Of a DNA stretch of 64,000 bases, positions 10,029-17,845 are shown in pieces (positions within the stretch are counted from its first letter, which is position 1; every line of letters starts with the position of its first letter). Origin of the DNA: JBBDRJ01 sp963766295 (GTDB lineage: Bacteria > Actinomycetota > JAICYB01); assembly GCA_963766295.1 (NCBI GenBank), contig CAVXYW010000001.1, positions 1 to 64,000 on the forward strand. Direction: 5' to 3'. Both the position numbers and the translations under genes were made by a program. The notes beneath the pieces are model-generated. The model was not told the origin of the DNA. It ran no database searches and was given only the letters and a program-made list of their open reading frames with translations.

Positions 10029-11165
10029 GTGGATTTCGGACTGAACGAAGATCAAGAGACGCTTGCAAAGTACGCGCGAGACTTCCTGACCAACGAATGC
10101 CCGACCACGTTCGTCCGCAAGATGTTGGACGACGACACGGGTCACGATGCCGCGTTCTACAAGAAAATGGCGGAGCTCGGTTGGATGGGCATCGCGATCC
10201 CCGAGCAGTTCGGCGGCCAGGGGATGTCATACGTCGATCTGGCCGTCCTACTCGAGGAGATGGGAAGGGCGCTCGTGCCGGGTCCTTTCTTCGCCAGTGT
10301 CTGCCTAGCGGCACCGGTTGTGCTCGAGGCGGGAAGCGACGCGCAGCGCAAGGAGATCCTCTCCGGGATAGCTTCCGGCGAACGAAAAGCAACCGTGGCC
10401 TACACCGAGAGCGCTCGCACCGACGCGTCAGGCATCGAACTGTCGGCTCGTGAAGGGGAAGGCGCGATCACGCTGAACGGAACGAAGCGGTTCGTTCTCG
10501 ACGCACACGTGGCCGACACGTTCATCGTTGCGGCTCGCACCTCCGAGTCCGGCGACCCGACTCAGGGCGTGACGCTGTTCGTGGTCGACGCCAAGACTCC
10601 GGGTATAACCGTCACTCAGCTCAACGCTATGGACATGACGCGCCGCTTGTGTGATGTGTCGTTCGACGCCGTGAAGGTCACAGCCGCCGCCGTCCTCGGC
10701 TCCCAGGACAACGGTTGGCGACTTCTCGAGAGAGCGCTCCTAAAAGCAACTGGGATGCTGTGCGCCGAATCCGTCGGCGGAGCTCAGCAGGTTCTCGACA
10801 TGTCGGTCTCCTACGCCAAGGAACGCATCCAGTTCGGCCGTCCGATCGGTTCGTTCCAAGCGGTCAAGCACAAGTGTGCCGAGATGCTCGTCGACGTCGA
10901 GCTGGGCCGGTCCGCCATGTACTACGCAGCTTGGGCCGCATCGGAGGACGACGCCGAGCTGCCGCTGGCCGCTTCGATGGCCAAGGCCTTCTGTGGAGAC
11001 GCCTTCACCCGTGTAGCGAGCACAGGCATCCACGTGCACGGTGGGATCGGGTTCACGTGGGAGCACGACATGCATCTGTACTTCAAGCGAGCCAAGGCCA
11101 ACGAGGTATTCCTTGGTGACCCCACACACCATCGCGACCTCGTGACGCATCTGGTCGACGTATAG
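10029..11165 (+). CDS. Acyl-CoA dehydrogenase
   Basis: A flavin (FAD) acyl-CoA dehydrogenase of 378 residues, the usual family length. Seen: the N-terminal helical domain VDFGLNEDQETLAKYARDFL, the middle beta domain with VAYTESARTDASG, and the C-terminal domain with YAKERIQFGRPIGSFQAVKH and HVHGGIGFTWEHDMHLYFKR. It introduces the alpha-beta double bond into an acyl-CoA; the electron acceptor would be ETF. Start is GTG 10029, with AGGAG eight bases upstream. Longer upstream frames lack the family N-terminus. First of three tightly packed genes. Confidence 0.93.
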   Translation: MDFGLNEDQETLAKYARDFLTNECPTTFVRKMLDDDTGHDAAFYKKMAELGWMGIAIPEQFGGQGMSYVDLAVLLEEMGRALVPGPFFASVCLAAPVVLEAGSDAQRKEILSGIASGERKATVAYTESARTDASGIELSAREGEGAITLNGTKRFVLDAHVADTFIVAARTSESGDPTQGVTLFVVDAKTPGITVTQLNAMDMTRRLCDVSFDAVKVTAAAVLGSQDNGWRLLERALLKATGMLCAESVGGAQQVLDMSVSYAKERIQFGRPIGSFQAVKHKCAEMLVDVELGRSAMYYAAWAASEDDAELPLAASMAKAFCGDAFTRVASTGIHVHGGIGFTWEHDMHLYFKRAKANEVFLGDPTHHRDLVTHLVDV

Positions 11166-11166
11166 C

Positions 11167-12405
11167 TTGACCTCGCCGGCCCATCCGTTACTGCATCACC
11201 CGCTCGCGAACCTCTTTGTGCCTCGCCGTGCGAACACCCGCCGTGCTTCGTCGTGGGACAGATCGGGGGGAAATCAGGACTTCATCCGCGTCGAGCCCAG
11301 CGCGACCACCGTTCTCATGGAGCACGAAGGCAGCGGCTGCATCACACACTTCTACTGCGCGATGATCCTTCCCGATCTGCGCGACTACCGGAACGGGATC
11401 ATCCGTTGTTACTGGGACGGATCAGACGAGCCGGCGGTCGAAGTGCCGATAGGAGATTTCTTTGGCCTGGCCCACGGGCGCGCGCGCGAGTACTCGAGCG
11501 CGGTGATGGCGGTCAACGCTGGCTTCGGTTCGTCCCATGGGCTCAACTGCTATTTCCCGATGCCGTTCGCAAGGGGAGCCCGGATCACGATCACCAACCG
11601 CGGCGAGACGGCGCTCGGTGGTCCCGTCGGAGCCCTCTGGTACCACATCGAGTACGAAACCTACGCAGAGGCACCACCGGAGGTTCATCGCTTCCACGCG
11701 CGTTACTCGCAGGAGAAACCCACGAAGGCCGTGGGCGACGTCGTGAACATCGCGCTCCACAACGCACCCAATGCCTCCGGGGACGACAACTACGTCGCCC
11801 TCGACGCGACGGGTTGCGGACGCATGGTCGGCCTCGTGCTCGAGATCGAGAATGTGCAGGGTGCGGTTTGGTACGGCGAGGGCGACGACATGGTGTTCAT
11901 CGACGGAGAGAAGTGGCCACCGTCGATCCACGGAACGGGAAGCGAAGAGATCTTCGGCGGCGGTGCGTGTCCGTCCAGCGAGTACGCCGGGCCGTACTCG
12001 GGCTTCCATCTAGTCGAGTCGCCTTCCTACGACGGATTAGTAGCTATGTACCGTTGGTACCTGAACGACCCGATCCATTTCTCCGAGTCGATCCGCTGGA
12101 CGATCGAACACGGCCACGCGAACAACTTCTCCAACAACTACGCGTCTGTCGCTTACTGGTATCAGTCGCCGCAGGCAGTGTCGGCGGTGTTGCCCGAAGC
12201 CGGGGACATGCTTCCCGCGCTGGGAGCCAATTACGAAGAAGCGCGCGATGCCGTATACACGACCGCGTTCGACATCTTTCGCCGGGTCAACGAGCCCGAT
12301 GGAGCGAAGAGATTGCTCGAGATGGCGCAGGCCGCAGCTCCCTTTTACACCGGAGACTTCTCGGGAGCCATCGAAGCGATGCGCCGATTCAAGCAGCAAA
12401 GTTGA
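11167..12405 (+). CDS. DUF2961 / glycoside hydrolase family 172-like protein
   Basis: A 412-residue protein matching DUF2961, now classed with GH172 (difructose-dianhydride and alpha-arabinofuranosidase enzymes). Characteristic pieces: SSWDRSGGNQDFI, EGSGCITHFYC, the WDGSDEPAVEVPIGDFFG block and GTGSEEIFGGG, where family members usually read GTGTEDYF; the acidic pair there is a candidate active site. A TTG start at 11167 directly follows the acyl-CoA dehydrogenase stop, and the gene's own stop overlaps the next TTG. No signal peptide is visible, so it probably acts in the cytoplasm. Substrate unknown; a sugar role fits the neighbouring aldo-keto reductase. Confidence 0.85.
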   Translation: MTSPAHPLLHHPLANLFVPRRANTRRASSWDRSGGNQDFIRVEPSATTVLMEHEGSGCITHFYCAMILPDLRDYRNGIIRCYWDGSDEPAVEVPIGDFFGLAHGRAREYSSAVMAVNAGFGSSHGLNCYFPMPFARGARITITNRGETALGGPVGALWYHIEYETYAEAPPEVHRFHARYSQEKPTKAVGDVVNIALHNAPNASGDDNYVALDATGCGRMVGLVLEIENVQGAVWYGEGDDMVFIDGEKWPPSIHGTGSEEIFGGGACPSSEYAGPYSGFHLVESPSYDGLVAMYRWYLNDPIHFSESIRWTIEHGHANNFSNNYASVAYWYQSPQAVSAVLPEAGDMLPALGANYEEARDAVYTTAFDIFRRVNEPDGAKRLLEMAQAAAPFYTGDFSGAIEAMRRFKQQS

Positions 12406-13388
12406 AGCCGGACCTCAGTCGGAAACGCCGGCTCGGTTCCTCCGGCGTCGAGGTACCTCCTATCGGATTGGGGACGGCACCTCTCGGCGGCTGGCCTCAA
12501 GCCGAGCCACGCGACCAAGGGATCGCAACGGTCCGGCGCGCTTCGGATGCAGGACTACGGCTCTTCGACACCGCTCCTTACTACGGCTTCGGCCAAGCCG
12601 AGGAATATCTGGCCGCCGTGCTTCCATCGATAAATCGCGACGACTTTGTGCTATCGACGAAGGTCGGACGGTTGCTCGAGCGATCCGAGCGCGACGACAG
12701 CTTCTTCAAGGACGCGCGCCCCTTCCGGCCGGTGCTCGACTACTCGTACGACGGCACGATGCGATCACTCGACGAAAGCCGGCAGAGGCTCGAACTCGAT
12801 CGCATCGACATCGCGCTGATACACGATCCAGACGACCATCACGAAGAAGCGTTGGAAGGCGCCTATCGAGCGCTCGATGATCAGCGCTCGGAAGGAGCGA
12901 TCGGCGCGATCGGTGTCGGTATGAACTGGTCCGAGCCCCTGGCTCGTTTCGCGCGCGAGGCAGATTTCGACTGCTTCTTGCTCGCGGGCCGGTACACCCT
13001 TCTCGAGCAGGACTCTTTGGACGACCTGATGCCCGCGGTAACGGAGCGCGGGATGTCGGTCATCGCCGGCGGTGTCTACAACAGCGGACTTCTCGCCGAT
13101 CCCGGCCCGCAAGCGATGTACAACTATGCGCCGGCTCCCTCAGAGCTGATCGACAAAGCGCTCGCGATCCGTGATGTCTGCAGCTCGTTCGAAGTTCCGT
13201 TGCGGGCAGCAGCCATTCAATTCCCGTTGGCGCACCCCAGCGTCGCAACCGTCGTCGTGGGCGCCCGGACGCCGGCCGAGGTGGACGACAACCTCGAAAT
13301 GATGGCTTGCGAGATCCCGTCCGATCTCTGGGCGGCCCTCAAGGAACGAGGATTGATGCGCGAGGAGGCTCCGGTCCCTGCGGACTAG
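12402..13388 (+). CDS. Aldo/keto reductase (D-threo-aldose 1-dehydrogenase-like)
   Basis: A 328-residue aldo-keto reductase. The N-terminal GLGTAPLGGWP, the catalytic DTAPYYGFGQAE (Asp, Tyr), the Lys in VLSTKVGR and the IHDPDDHHEEAL region match the L-fucose/D-threo-aldose dehydrogenase branch. Near the C-terminus, VVVGARTPAEVDDN fits the cofactor site. The TTG start at 12402 overlaps the preceding stop (TTGA), so it is translated with the GH172-like protein. It probably oxidises a free sugar with NAD(P), possibly the product of the upstream hydrolase. Confidence 0.9.
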   Translation: MKPDLSRKRRLGSSGVEVPPIGLGTAPLGGWPQAEPRDQGIATVRRASDAGLRLFDTAPYYGFGQAEEYLAAVLPSINRDDFVLSTKVGRLLERSERDDSFFKDARPFRPVLDYSYDGTMRSLDESRQRLELDRIDIALIHDPDDHHEEALEGAYRALDDQRSEGAIGAIGVGMNWSEPLARFAREADFDCFLLAGRYTLLEQDSLDDLMPAVTERGMSVIAGGVYNSGLLADPGPQAMYNYAPAPSELIDKALAIRDVCSSFEVPLRAAAIQFPLAHPSVATVVVGARTPAEVDDNLEMMACEIPSDLWAALKERGLMREEAPVPAD

Positions 13389-13489
13389 AGCCGGATGGGC
13401 CCGAGGATGCCTAATGGTCGTCTAGCGAAGCCCTGACCACCGGTGTTAGCCTCAGATACCAGGGGTCCACGACTGTCAATAGCTGTGGT

Positions 13490-13504
13490 TGGGAGGGCGC
13501 ACTG
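13490..13504 (+). promoter_or_regulatory. Ribosome-binding site and probable CTG start codon
   Basis: GGGAGG (13491-13497) lies five to seven bases before CTG 13502. No ATG, GTG or TTG exists in the frame between the upstream stop and 13667, yet the frame from 13502 encodes a convincing signal peptide. This indicates initiation at CTG, or a sequence error in an ATG. Confidence 0.55.
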
Positions 13505-15808
13505 AGGAAGCTCAGGTCGGCAGCAGCCGTCGCGTTTGGCACGTTTCTCGCGGTAGCCGCCCTAACAACACGCGCTTCGGCGGCTCCGCTGCCTTGCCCC
13601 GGGGGCGATGGAGACGAGGCGGCTCTCATCACGGCGATCGAAACCGCCAATACGAATGGGCCGACGGTGGACATGATCGATCTTGCGACCGATTGCGTCT
13701 ATTCGTTCACCGCGCCTTATGCGTCCGCCAGCGGTTTCGATTACTGGTACGGGCCCAGCGCGCTGCCGTCCGTAGCCAGCACGATCATCATCAACGGCAA
13801 CGGTGCAACGATCGAACGTGGGGCGCCGGCGGAGAACCCATTCCGGCTCTTCTTCGTCGGCGCTGATCCCGAGGACGCCGACACATTCGGGTACACCTCC
13901 CCCGGGCCGGGGAATCTGACCCTGCGCGAACTAACGCTGCGCGGCGGCCTGGCGAAAGGCGGAGACTCAGGCAACGGCGGAGGCGGTGCCGGCATGGGTG
14001 GAGCCATCTTCAACCAGGGCAACGTCACGCTCGACGGCGTAACCATCACCGAGAACAGCGCCGAAGGAGGGTCCTCAGGTGTCGTACCCAGCAACGCCGG
14101 AGGCGGCGTCGGACAAGACGCGCAAGCAACAGGCGGCGGAGGCTTCGACAGCGGATTCACCGACGGAGGGGGCGCAGCCGGAGGCGCGGGAGACTTGGGG
14201 ACCGGAACGGGCGGTGGCGGCGGGGGGCTTCGCGCCTCGGAAGATGGCTCCCCAGGCGGCGCGGCCGGCGGCGCCGGCGGCGGACCGTCGACCGGGACCG
14301 GCGGCAAGGGCGGAGCGATCAACGGTGGTTCTGGAGGAAACGGCAGCGGCGGCGGCGGCGGCCCCAGCCCCGTGGCGGGTGGCGGCGGGGCCGGCGGTCC
14401 GTTCGGATTCGGCGGTGCGAATGGTGCGCTGATCGGAGGGAGTGGAGGCGGGGGCGGAGTCGGCGGGGGCGGAGCGGCGTCGGGTCTGGGATTGGCAGGC
14501 GGCGGAGGCGGTTTCGGCGGGGGTGGCGGCGCTAACGGGGCGGTACCGATCCCGGGCGGAGGCCTCGGCGGGTTCGGCGGGGGCGGAGGCGGCGGGTTCG
14601 GCGGCAGCGGCGGTGGCACCGGCGGGTTCGGCGGAGGGAATGGCGGCAACGGCACTCCCCCGGACGACCTTACCGCAGGCACCGGCGGAGGCGGCGCCGG
14701 CATGGGCGGCGCGATCTTCAACATGCAGGGCTTCCTCATCGCCGAGAACTCAACCCTGTCCGGCAACATCGCGCTGGGCGGAGGCGCACTTGCAGGCGGC
14801 GAGTCAGGAAGTGGCCTCGGCGGCGCGATCTTCAATCTCAATGGGCTCGTCGACGCCGACTCGGTAACGATTGCGTTCAACAACGCGACCAGCGGCGGAG
14901 GCACGGGTCTCTACAACCTCGGCTACTTGGGCGACGACGCCGGCGATGAAGACGGACACTCGTATGCCGCGACAGCCATTATCAGGAACTCGATCTTGGC
15001 ACCGGGGACCCTGTGTCCGGGTTGCTTCGATGTGTTCTCCAATGCACCGGCGGTTGTGTCCAATGGCCTTGCGAATACGGCCACAGCGTTCGTCGACGTA
15101 AGCGATCACGATCTCGTGACGACGCAGGACACGGTGGGCGGCGGAATGATCGACGGCTCTCCGATCACGGCTGATCCGAACCTCGGCCCCCTACTAGACA
15201 ACGGCGGACCCACTCCGACGCACGCGCTTCTCGGGATCGGCGAACCCGGTGAAAGTGCAGCGTTCGACGCCGGGGAAACCGTGCTCGCAGCAGACCAGCG
15301 AGGCGAGTCGCGGCCGAGCGGTGCCGCCGACGATATCGGCGCGTTCGAGGTGCAGATCGCCGGCACAACGCCGACTCCTGCGACTCCGACTCCAGGTGGC
15401 GGCACGCCGACGCCCACCGCCAGCCCAGCGATAACTCCGACCAGTACCCCGACAGGTAGCTCCACGCCGATACCCGCCGGCAGTTCCATCTCGCCGGCAG
15501 CTCTATCGCCGAGAACCCCGGATCCCAGACTGCCCATCACGGGTTTCGACGGTTCAGAGACGCTCGGGCAGGTCGGCTCCGGCCTCTTATTGGCCGGCTG
15601 GGGCTTGGTAAGTTTTTCGCGCGACCGCCGACGAGCCGTCCCGAGCGCGGTCCCTGTTATGGCATCAGCGCAGATCCATCAGGTCGAACCGCAGGTTCAC
15701 GAGGTTGAGCCACAGGTTCACGACGTTGAACCGCAGATTCACAACGCTGAACCGAAACCAAGGCCGTTGAGCGAGGGCGATCTCCTTCTGCCGTATTGGC
15801 CTGAGTGA
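13502..15808 (+). CDS. Sortase-anchored (LPITG) Gly-rich beta-helix surface protein
   Basis: About 768 residues. From the CTG start: a basic n-region (RKLRS), a hydrophobic core and a cleavage site after ASA. Then comes a right-handed beta-helix/choice-of-anchor-Q-type region (GGDGDEAALITAIETANT, LTLRELTLRGGLAKGG), interrupted by ~240 residues of Gly-Gly-X repeats. Beta-helix text resumes with MGGAIFNMQG, and the predicted exposed end has a TPTP/GSST stalk. The sorting signal is LPITGF, a hydrophobic stretch and SRDRRR. Unusually, ~50 more residues follow, with four copies of a 7-residue QxHxVEP-type repeat. Expected to be cell-wall linked; no sortase gene is in the window. Confidence 0.8.
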   Translation: MRKLRSAAAVAFGTFLAVAALTTRASAAPLPCPGGDGDEAALITAIETANTNGPTVDMIDLATDCVYSFTAPYASASGFDYWYGPSALPSVASTIIINGNGATIERGAPAENPFRLFFVGADPEDADTFGYTSPGPGNLTLRELTLRGGLAKGGDSGNGGGGAGMGGAIFNQGNVTLDGVTITENSAEGGSSGVVPSNAGGGVGQDAQATGGGGFDSGFTDGGGAAGGAGDLGTGTGGGGGGLRASEDGSPGGAAGGAGGGPSTGTGGKGGAINGGSGGNGSGGGGGPSPVAGGGGAGGPFGFGGANGALIGGSGGGGGVGGGGAASGLGLAGGGGGFGGGGGANGAVPIPGGGLGGFGGGGGGGFGGSGGGTGGFGGGNGGNGTPPDDLTAGTGGGGAGMGGAIFNMQGFLIAENSTLSGNIALGGGALAGGESGSGLGGAIFNLNGLVDADSVTIAFNNATSGGGTGLYNLGYLGDDAGDEDGHSYAATAIIRNSILAPGTLCPGCFDVFSNAPAVVSNGLANTATAFVDVSDHDLVTTQDTVGGGMIDGSPITADPNLGPLLDNGGPTPTHALLGIGEPGESAAFDAGETVLAADQRGESRPSGAADDIGAFEVQIAGTTPTPATPTPGGGTPTPTASPAITPTSTPTGSSTPIPAGSSISPAALSPRTPDPRLPITGFDGSETLGQVGSGLLLAGWGLVSFSRDRRRAVPSAVPVMASAQIHQVEPQVHEVEPQVHDVEPQIHNAEPKPRPLSEGDLLLPYWPE
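14190..14720 (+). repeat. Gly-rich low-complexity coding repeat
   Basis: Dense GGC/GGN runs encoding Gly-Gly-X and FGGGGG-type repeats inside the surface protein, similar in texture to PE_PGRS repeats. The composition also opens a long Pro-rich frame on the minus strand, which is not a gene. Confidence 0.85.
15671..15754 (+). repeat. Four tandem 21-bp coding repeats
   Basis: Four in-frame 21-bp units starting at 15671, 15692, 15713 and 15734 encode Q-(I/V)-H-x-(V/A)-E-P. They differ mostly at the fourth residue codon (Gln, Glu, Asp, Asn). They sit after the membrane segment of the LPITG protein. Confidence 0.9.
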
Positions 15809-15862
15809 TCGAGTCGGCGACGAGACCGCGCTGAACGAAGCTATACGCCGGTGACGAAAAAT

Positions 15863-16414
15863 CTACAGAGTGCCGTCGGCGGCCGGCTGAGAAGCCGGCA
15901 ACTCCTCGACCGGAGCGGGAGTGATCACATCGCGCTCCGTGGCCGGCGGCCAAACGGCGAGGTACAAGGCCAGGCCGAGGTAGACGATCAGCATCACGTC
16001 GGCCACGAGGTTCACGATCAAAAGGAAGCGAAGCGGCGGGAAAACTCCGAGCAGAAACGTCGCGATGATGAAGACGGCGAGATAAGTCAGGTTCCTGCGG
16101 CGGCGCTCAGCCGCTGTCCGTGAAGCGAGAGTCTGCTGCCGCCGGCGTCCGACCACGCCTTCCTGCAGCGGGTACGGAGACTTAGGCGGAACGAGGATGC
16201 TTCGGCCGCCGAGGACACTGGACCCTCGCCCACGTCCACCCAGCGCACGCAGTGATCTACGGAACATGCGTTCAGTATCCATCGGAGAGTTGCCGACGCT
16301 TTGTAAGAGAGCCGGTCCCAGCACCAACCCCCAAGCTGCGACTAACAGCACTACGAGTATTCCCACGTGCCGCTCCCACCTCAGTAGTGGGCCCCGTCGG
16401 TCGGAAATTAGCAC
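15863..16414 (-). CDS. Actinobacterial membrane protein, GlpR/Rv0996-like
   Basis: 183 residues. One hydrophobic segment lies near the N-terminus (VGILVVLLVAAWGLVLGPAL, ~17-36), then a basic cytoplasmic loop with RRRQQTLASRTAAERRRR, then two more hydrophobic segments (~108-160) and a Pro-rich tail. The pattern of an N-terminal helix, an RRRR-initiated second helix and a following hairpin resembles the actinobacterial protein found beside the MoeA-like Glp, described in corynebacteria as its membrane receptor GlpR. Here it lies directly downstream of a MoeA-like gene on the same strand, which fits. GTG start at 16414. The family assignment is from pattern and context, not from a search. Confidence 0.6.
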   Translation of the reverse strand: MLISDRRGPLLRWERHVGILVVLLVAAWGLVLGPALLQSVGNSPMDTERMFRRSLRALGGRGRGSSVLGGRSILVPPKSPYPLQEGVVGRRRQQTLASRTAAERRRRNLTYLAVFIIATFLLGVFPPLRFLLIVNLVADVMLIVYLGLALYLAVWPPATERDVITPAPVEELPASQPAADGTL

Positions 16415-16514
16415 CGCGCAACGATAAATACAAGGATGTAATTACTCCACAGTAGGTAACAGCGACACCGAGAGCTGCGTTGCTACCGGTTCACCGAGGA
16501 GCGAAGCGACCGGC

Positions 16515-16548
16515 AAGGACTTCCAAAGCTTCAGCTTTGGAAGTCCTT
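16515..16548 (-). terminator. Perfect 16-bp inverted repeat after the MoeA-like gene
   Basis: Two perfect 16-base arms separated by two bases begin inside the stop codon of the MoeA-like gene. The hairpin is very stable, but no T-run follows on the minus strand, so it may be a terminator-like or mRNA-stabilising element. Confidence 0.6.
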
Positions 16549-17764
16549 ACCAACCCTCGAGGGGCTCGAGAAGGACGAGCCGGACGGTCGATCCGGGCTC
16601 GACCGAGCCGCGATCTGCCGGAAGAACGGCCAACGCGTTCGCTCCGGCCACCGACGAGATGACTCCTGGGCCCTGCCTTCCGGAAAGCCGGGCACGCCAT
16701 CCCTGCTCGTCGCGCCACGCCCGCACACGCAGGTATGTCTCTCGGCCTGCCTTGTGGTCAACGCCGTCTTCCATGCGGCCTTCGACCTCCGGACGGGTCA
16801 AGGTGCGCCGTCCACCCATCTTCAGGAGCGCCGGACGAACGAATAGCTCGTAGGCCAGCACCACCGACACCGGCGTCTCCTGCAGGCCGAACAGCGGCCG
16901 GCCCTGCACCATCCCAAAGGCGAGATTCAATCCCGGCCGGACCGAGATCGGCCACATGTCGACCTCTCCAAGCCCCTCGGTTACGTCCTTGAGAGGACCC
17001 TCGGGGTCGGACCCGACGCTGCCACTCACGACGAAGACGTCGGCCTGGGGCAAATAAGAGCGGAACTTCTCGCGCAGGACGTTCGCATCGCTGCCGACGA
17101 TCCCGGCGCGGGTCGGCTCGGCCCCCGCCTCTCGGGTCATTCCGGCGATGGCGAAGGAGTTCGAATCACGGACGCCGCCTGTGCCCAGGGGCTGGCCGGG
17201 CTCCTGAAGGGCATCGCCCATCGCGAAGGCCACCACTCGTGGGCGCGGTCGCACCTTGACGCGGGCCCGGCCGAGCGCAGCCAGCACGCCGACATCCATA
17301 CCTCTGATGCGCTGACCTTCCTGCATCACAGGGTCGCCCTTCGCGATGTCCTCACCCGCGGGCCGGACGTTGTCGCCATGTGGCACGGCCCGTCCAATTG
17401 CCATAGACGAGCCGACAACGGCGACGTCGTCACGAAGCACGACCGAGTCGGCGCCTTCGGGCAACGTTGCACCCCCGGAAACGCGAACCGCTTCACCGTG
17501 TGCGATGCGCCCTGCGAAAGGGCGTCCCGCTGCTGCTTCGCCGATGATCGTGAGACTCGCCGGCGTAGTGGCTGCACTCGCCGTGTCGTCTGCTTTTAGC
17601 GCGAACCCCTCCGAAGCGGCGCTTGGGAACGGAGGTAGGTCTTCAGGCGCAGTGACGGTCTCGGCCAACACGCAGCCGTGTGCGTCAGACACAGATAGCT
17701 CGAGCGGATCGAGCACGGATATGCGCTCGAGGATGCGTTCTTGAGCCTCGGTCACGGACAACAT
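16547..17764 (-). CDS. MoeA/gephyrin-like protein with degenerate active-site motifs (Glp candidate)
   Basis: 405 residues with the full MoeA layout (domains I-IV). MoeA inserts molybdate into molybdopterin, but its signature motifs are altered here. The usual MDGYA is SEGFA (~51-55). The usual TGDEL is MGDALQEPG. The usual SGGVSxG(D/E) is SGSVGSDPEG. The usual GLPGNPVS is GLQETPVS. Several residues needed for catalysis are therefore missing, although VSGGATLPEGADSVV and GDNVRPAGEDI are kept. With the GlpR-like gene 133 bp downstream, it may be the actinobacterial cell-division protein Glp rather than a cofactor enzyme. ATG start at 17764. No other molybdenum cofactor gene is in the window. 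Confidence 0.8.
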   Translation of the reverse strand: MLSVTEAQERILERISVLDPLELSVSDAHGCVLAETVTAPEDLPPFPSAASEGFALKADDTASAATTPASLTIIGEAAAGRPFAGRIAHGEAVRVSGGATLPEGADSVVLRDDVAVVGSSMAIGRAVPHGDNVRPAGEDIAKGDPVMQEGQRIRGMDVGVLAALGRARVKVRPRPRVVAFAMGDALQEPGQPLGTGGVRDSNSFAIAGMTREAGAEPTRAGIVGSDANVLREKFRSYLPQADVFVVSGSVGSDPEGPLKDVTEGLGEVDMWPISVRPGLNLAFGMVQGRPLFGLQETPVSVVLAYELFVRPALLKMGGRRTLTRPEVEGRMEDGVDHKAGRETYLRVRAWRDEQGWRARLSGRQGPGVISSVAGANALAVLPADRGSVEPGSTVRLVLLEPLEGW

Positions 17765-17845
17765 TCAAGGGAGAGTAGCAGGGCGCTCGTGCGCCAAGCA
17801 CTACTGGATAAGCTCACATGTGATCAATGAGATGGAGCGACAACG

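Noticed and set aside
9928..10392. N-terminal extension of the translin-family gene.
   Set aside because: It overlaps the divergent acyl-CoA dehydrogenase and has no family similarity.
13741..14904. Long proline-rich open frame on the minus strand.
   Set aside because: It is the antisense of the Gly-rich repeat; low complexity with no start signal or domain.
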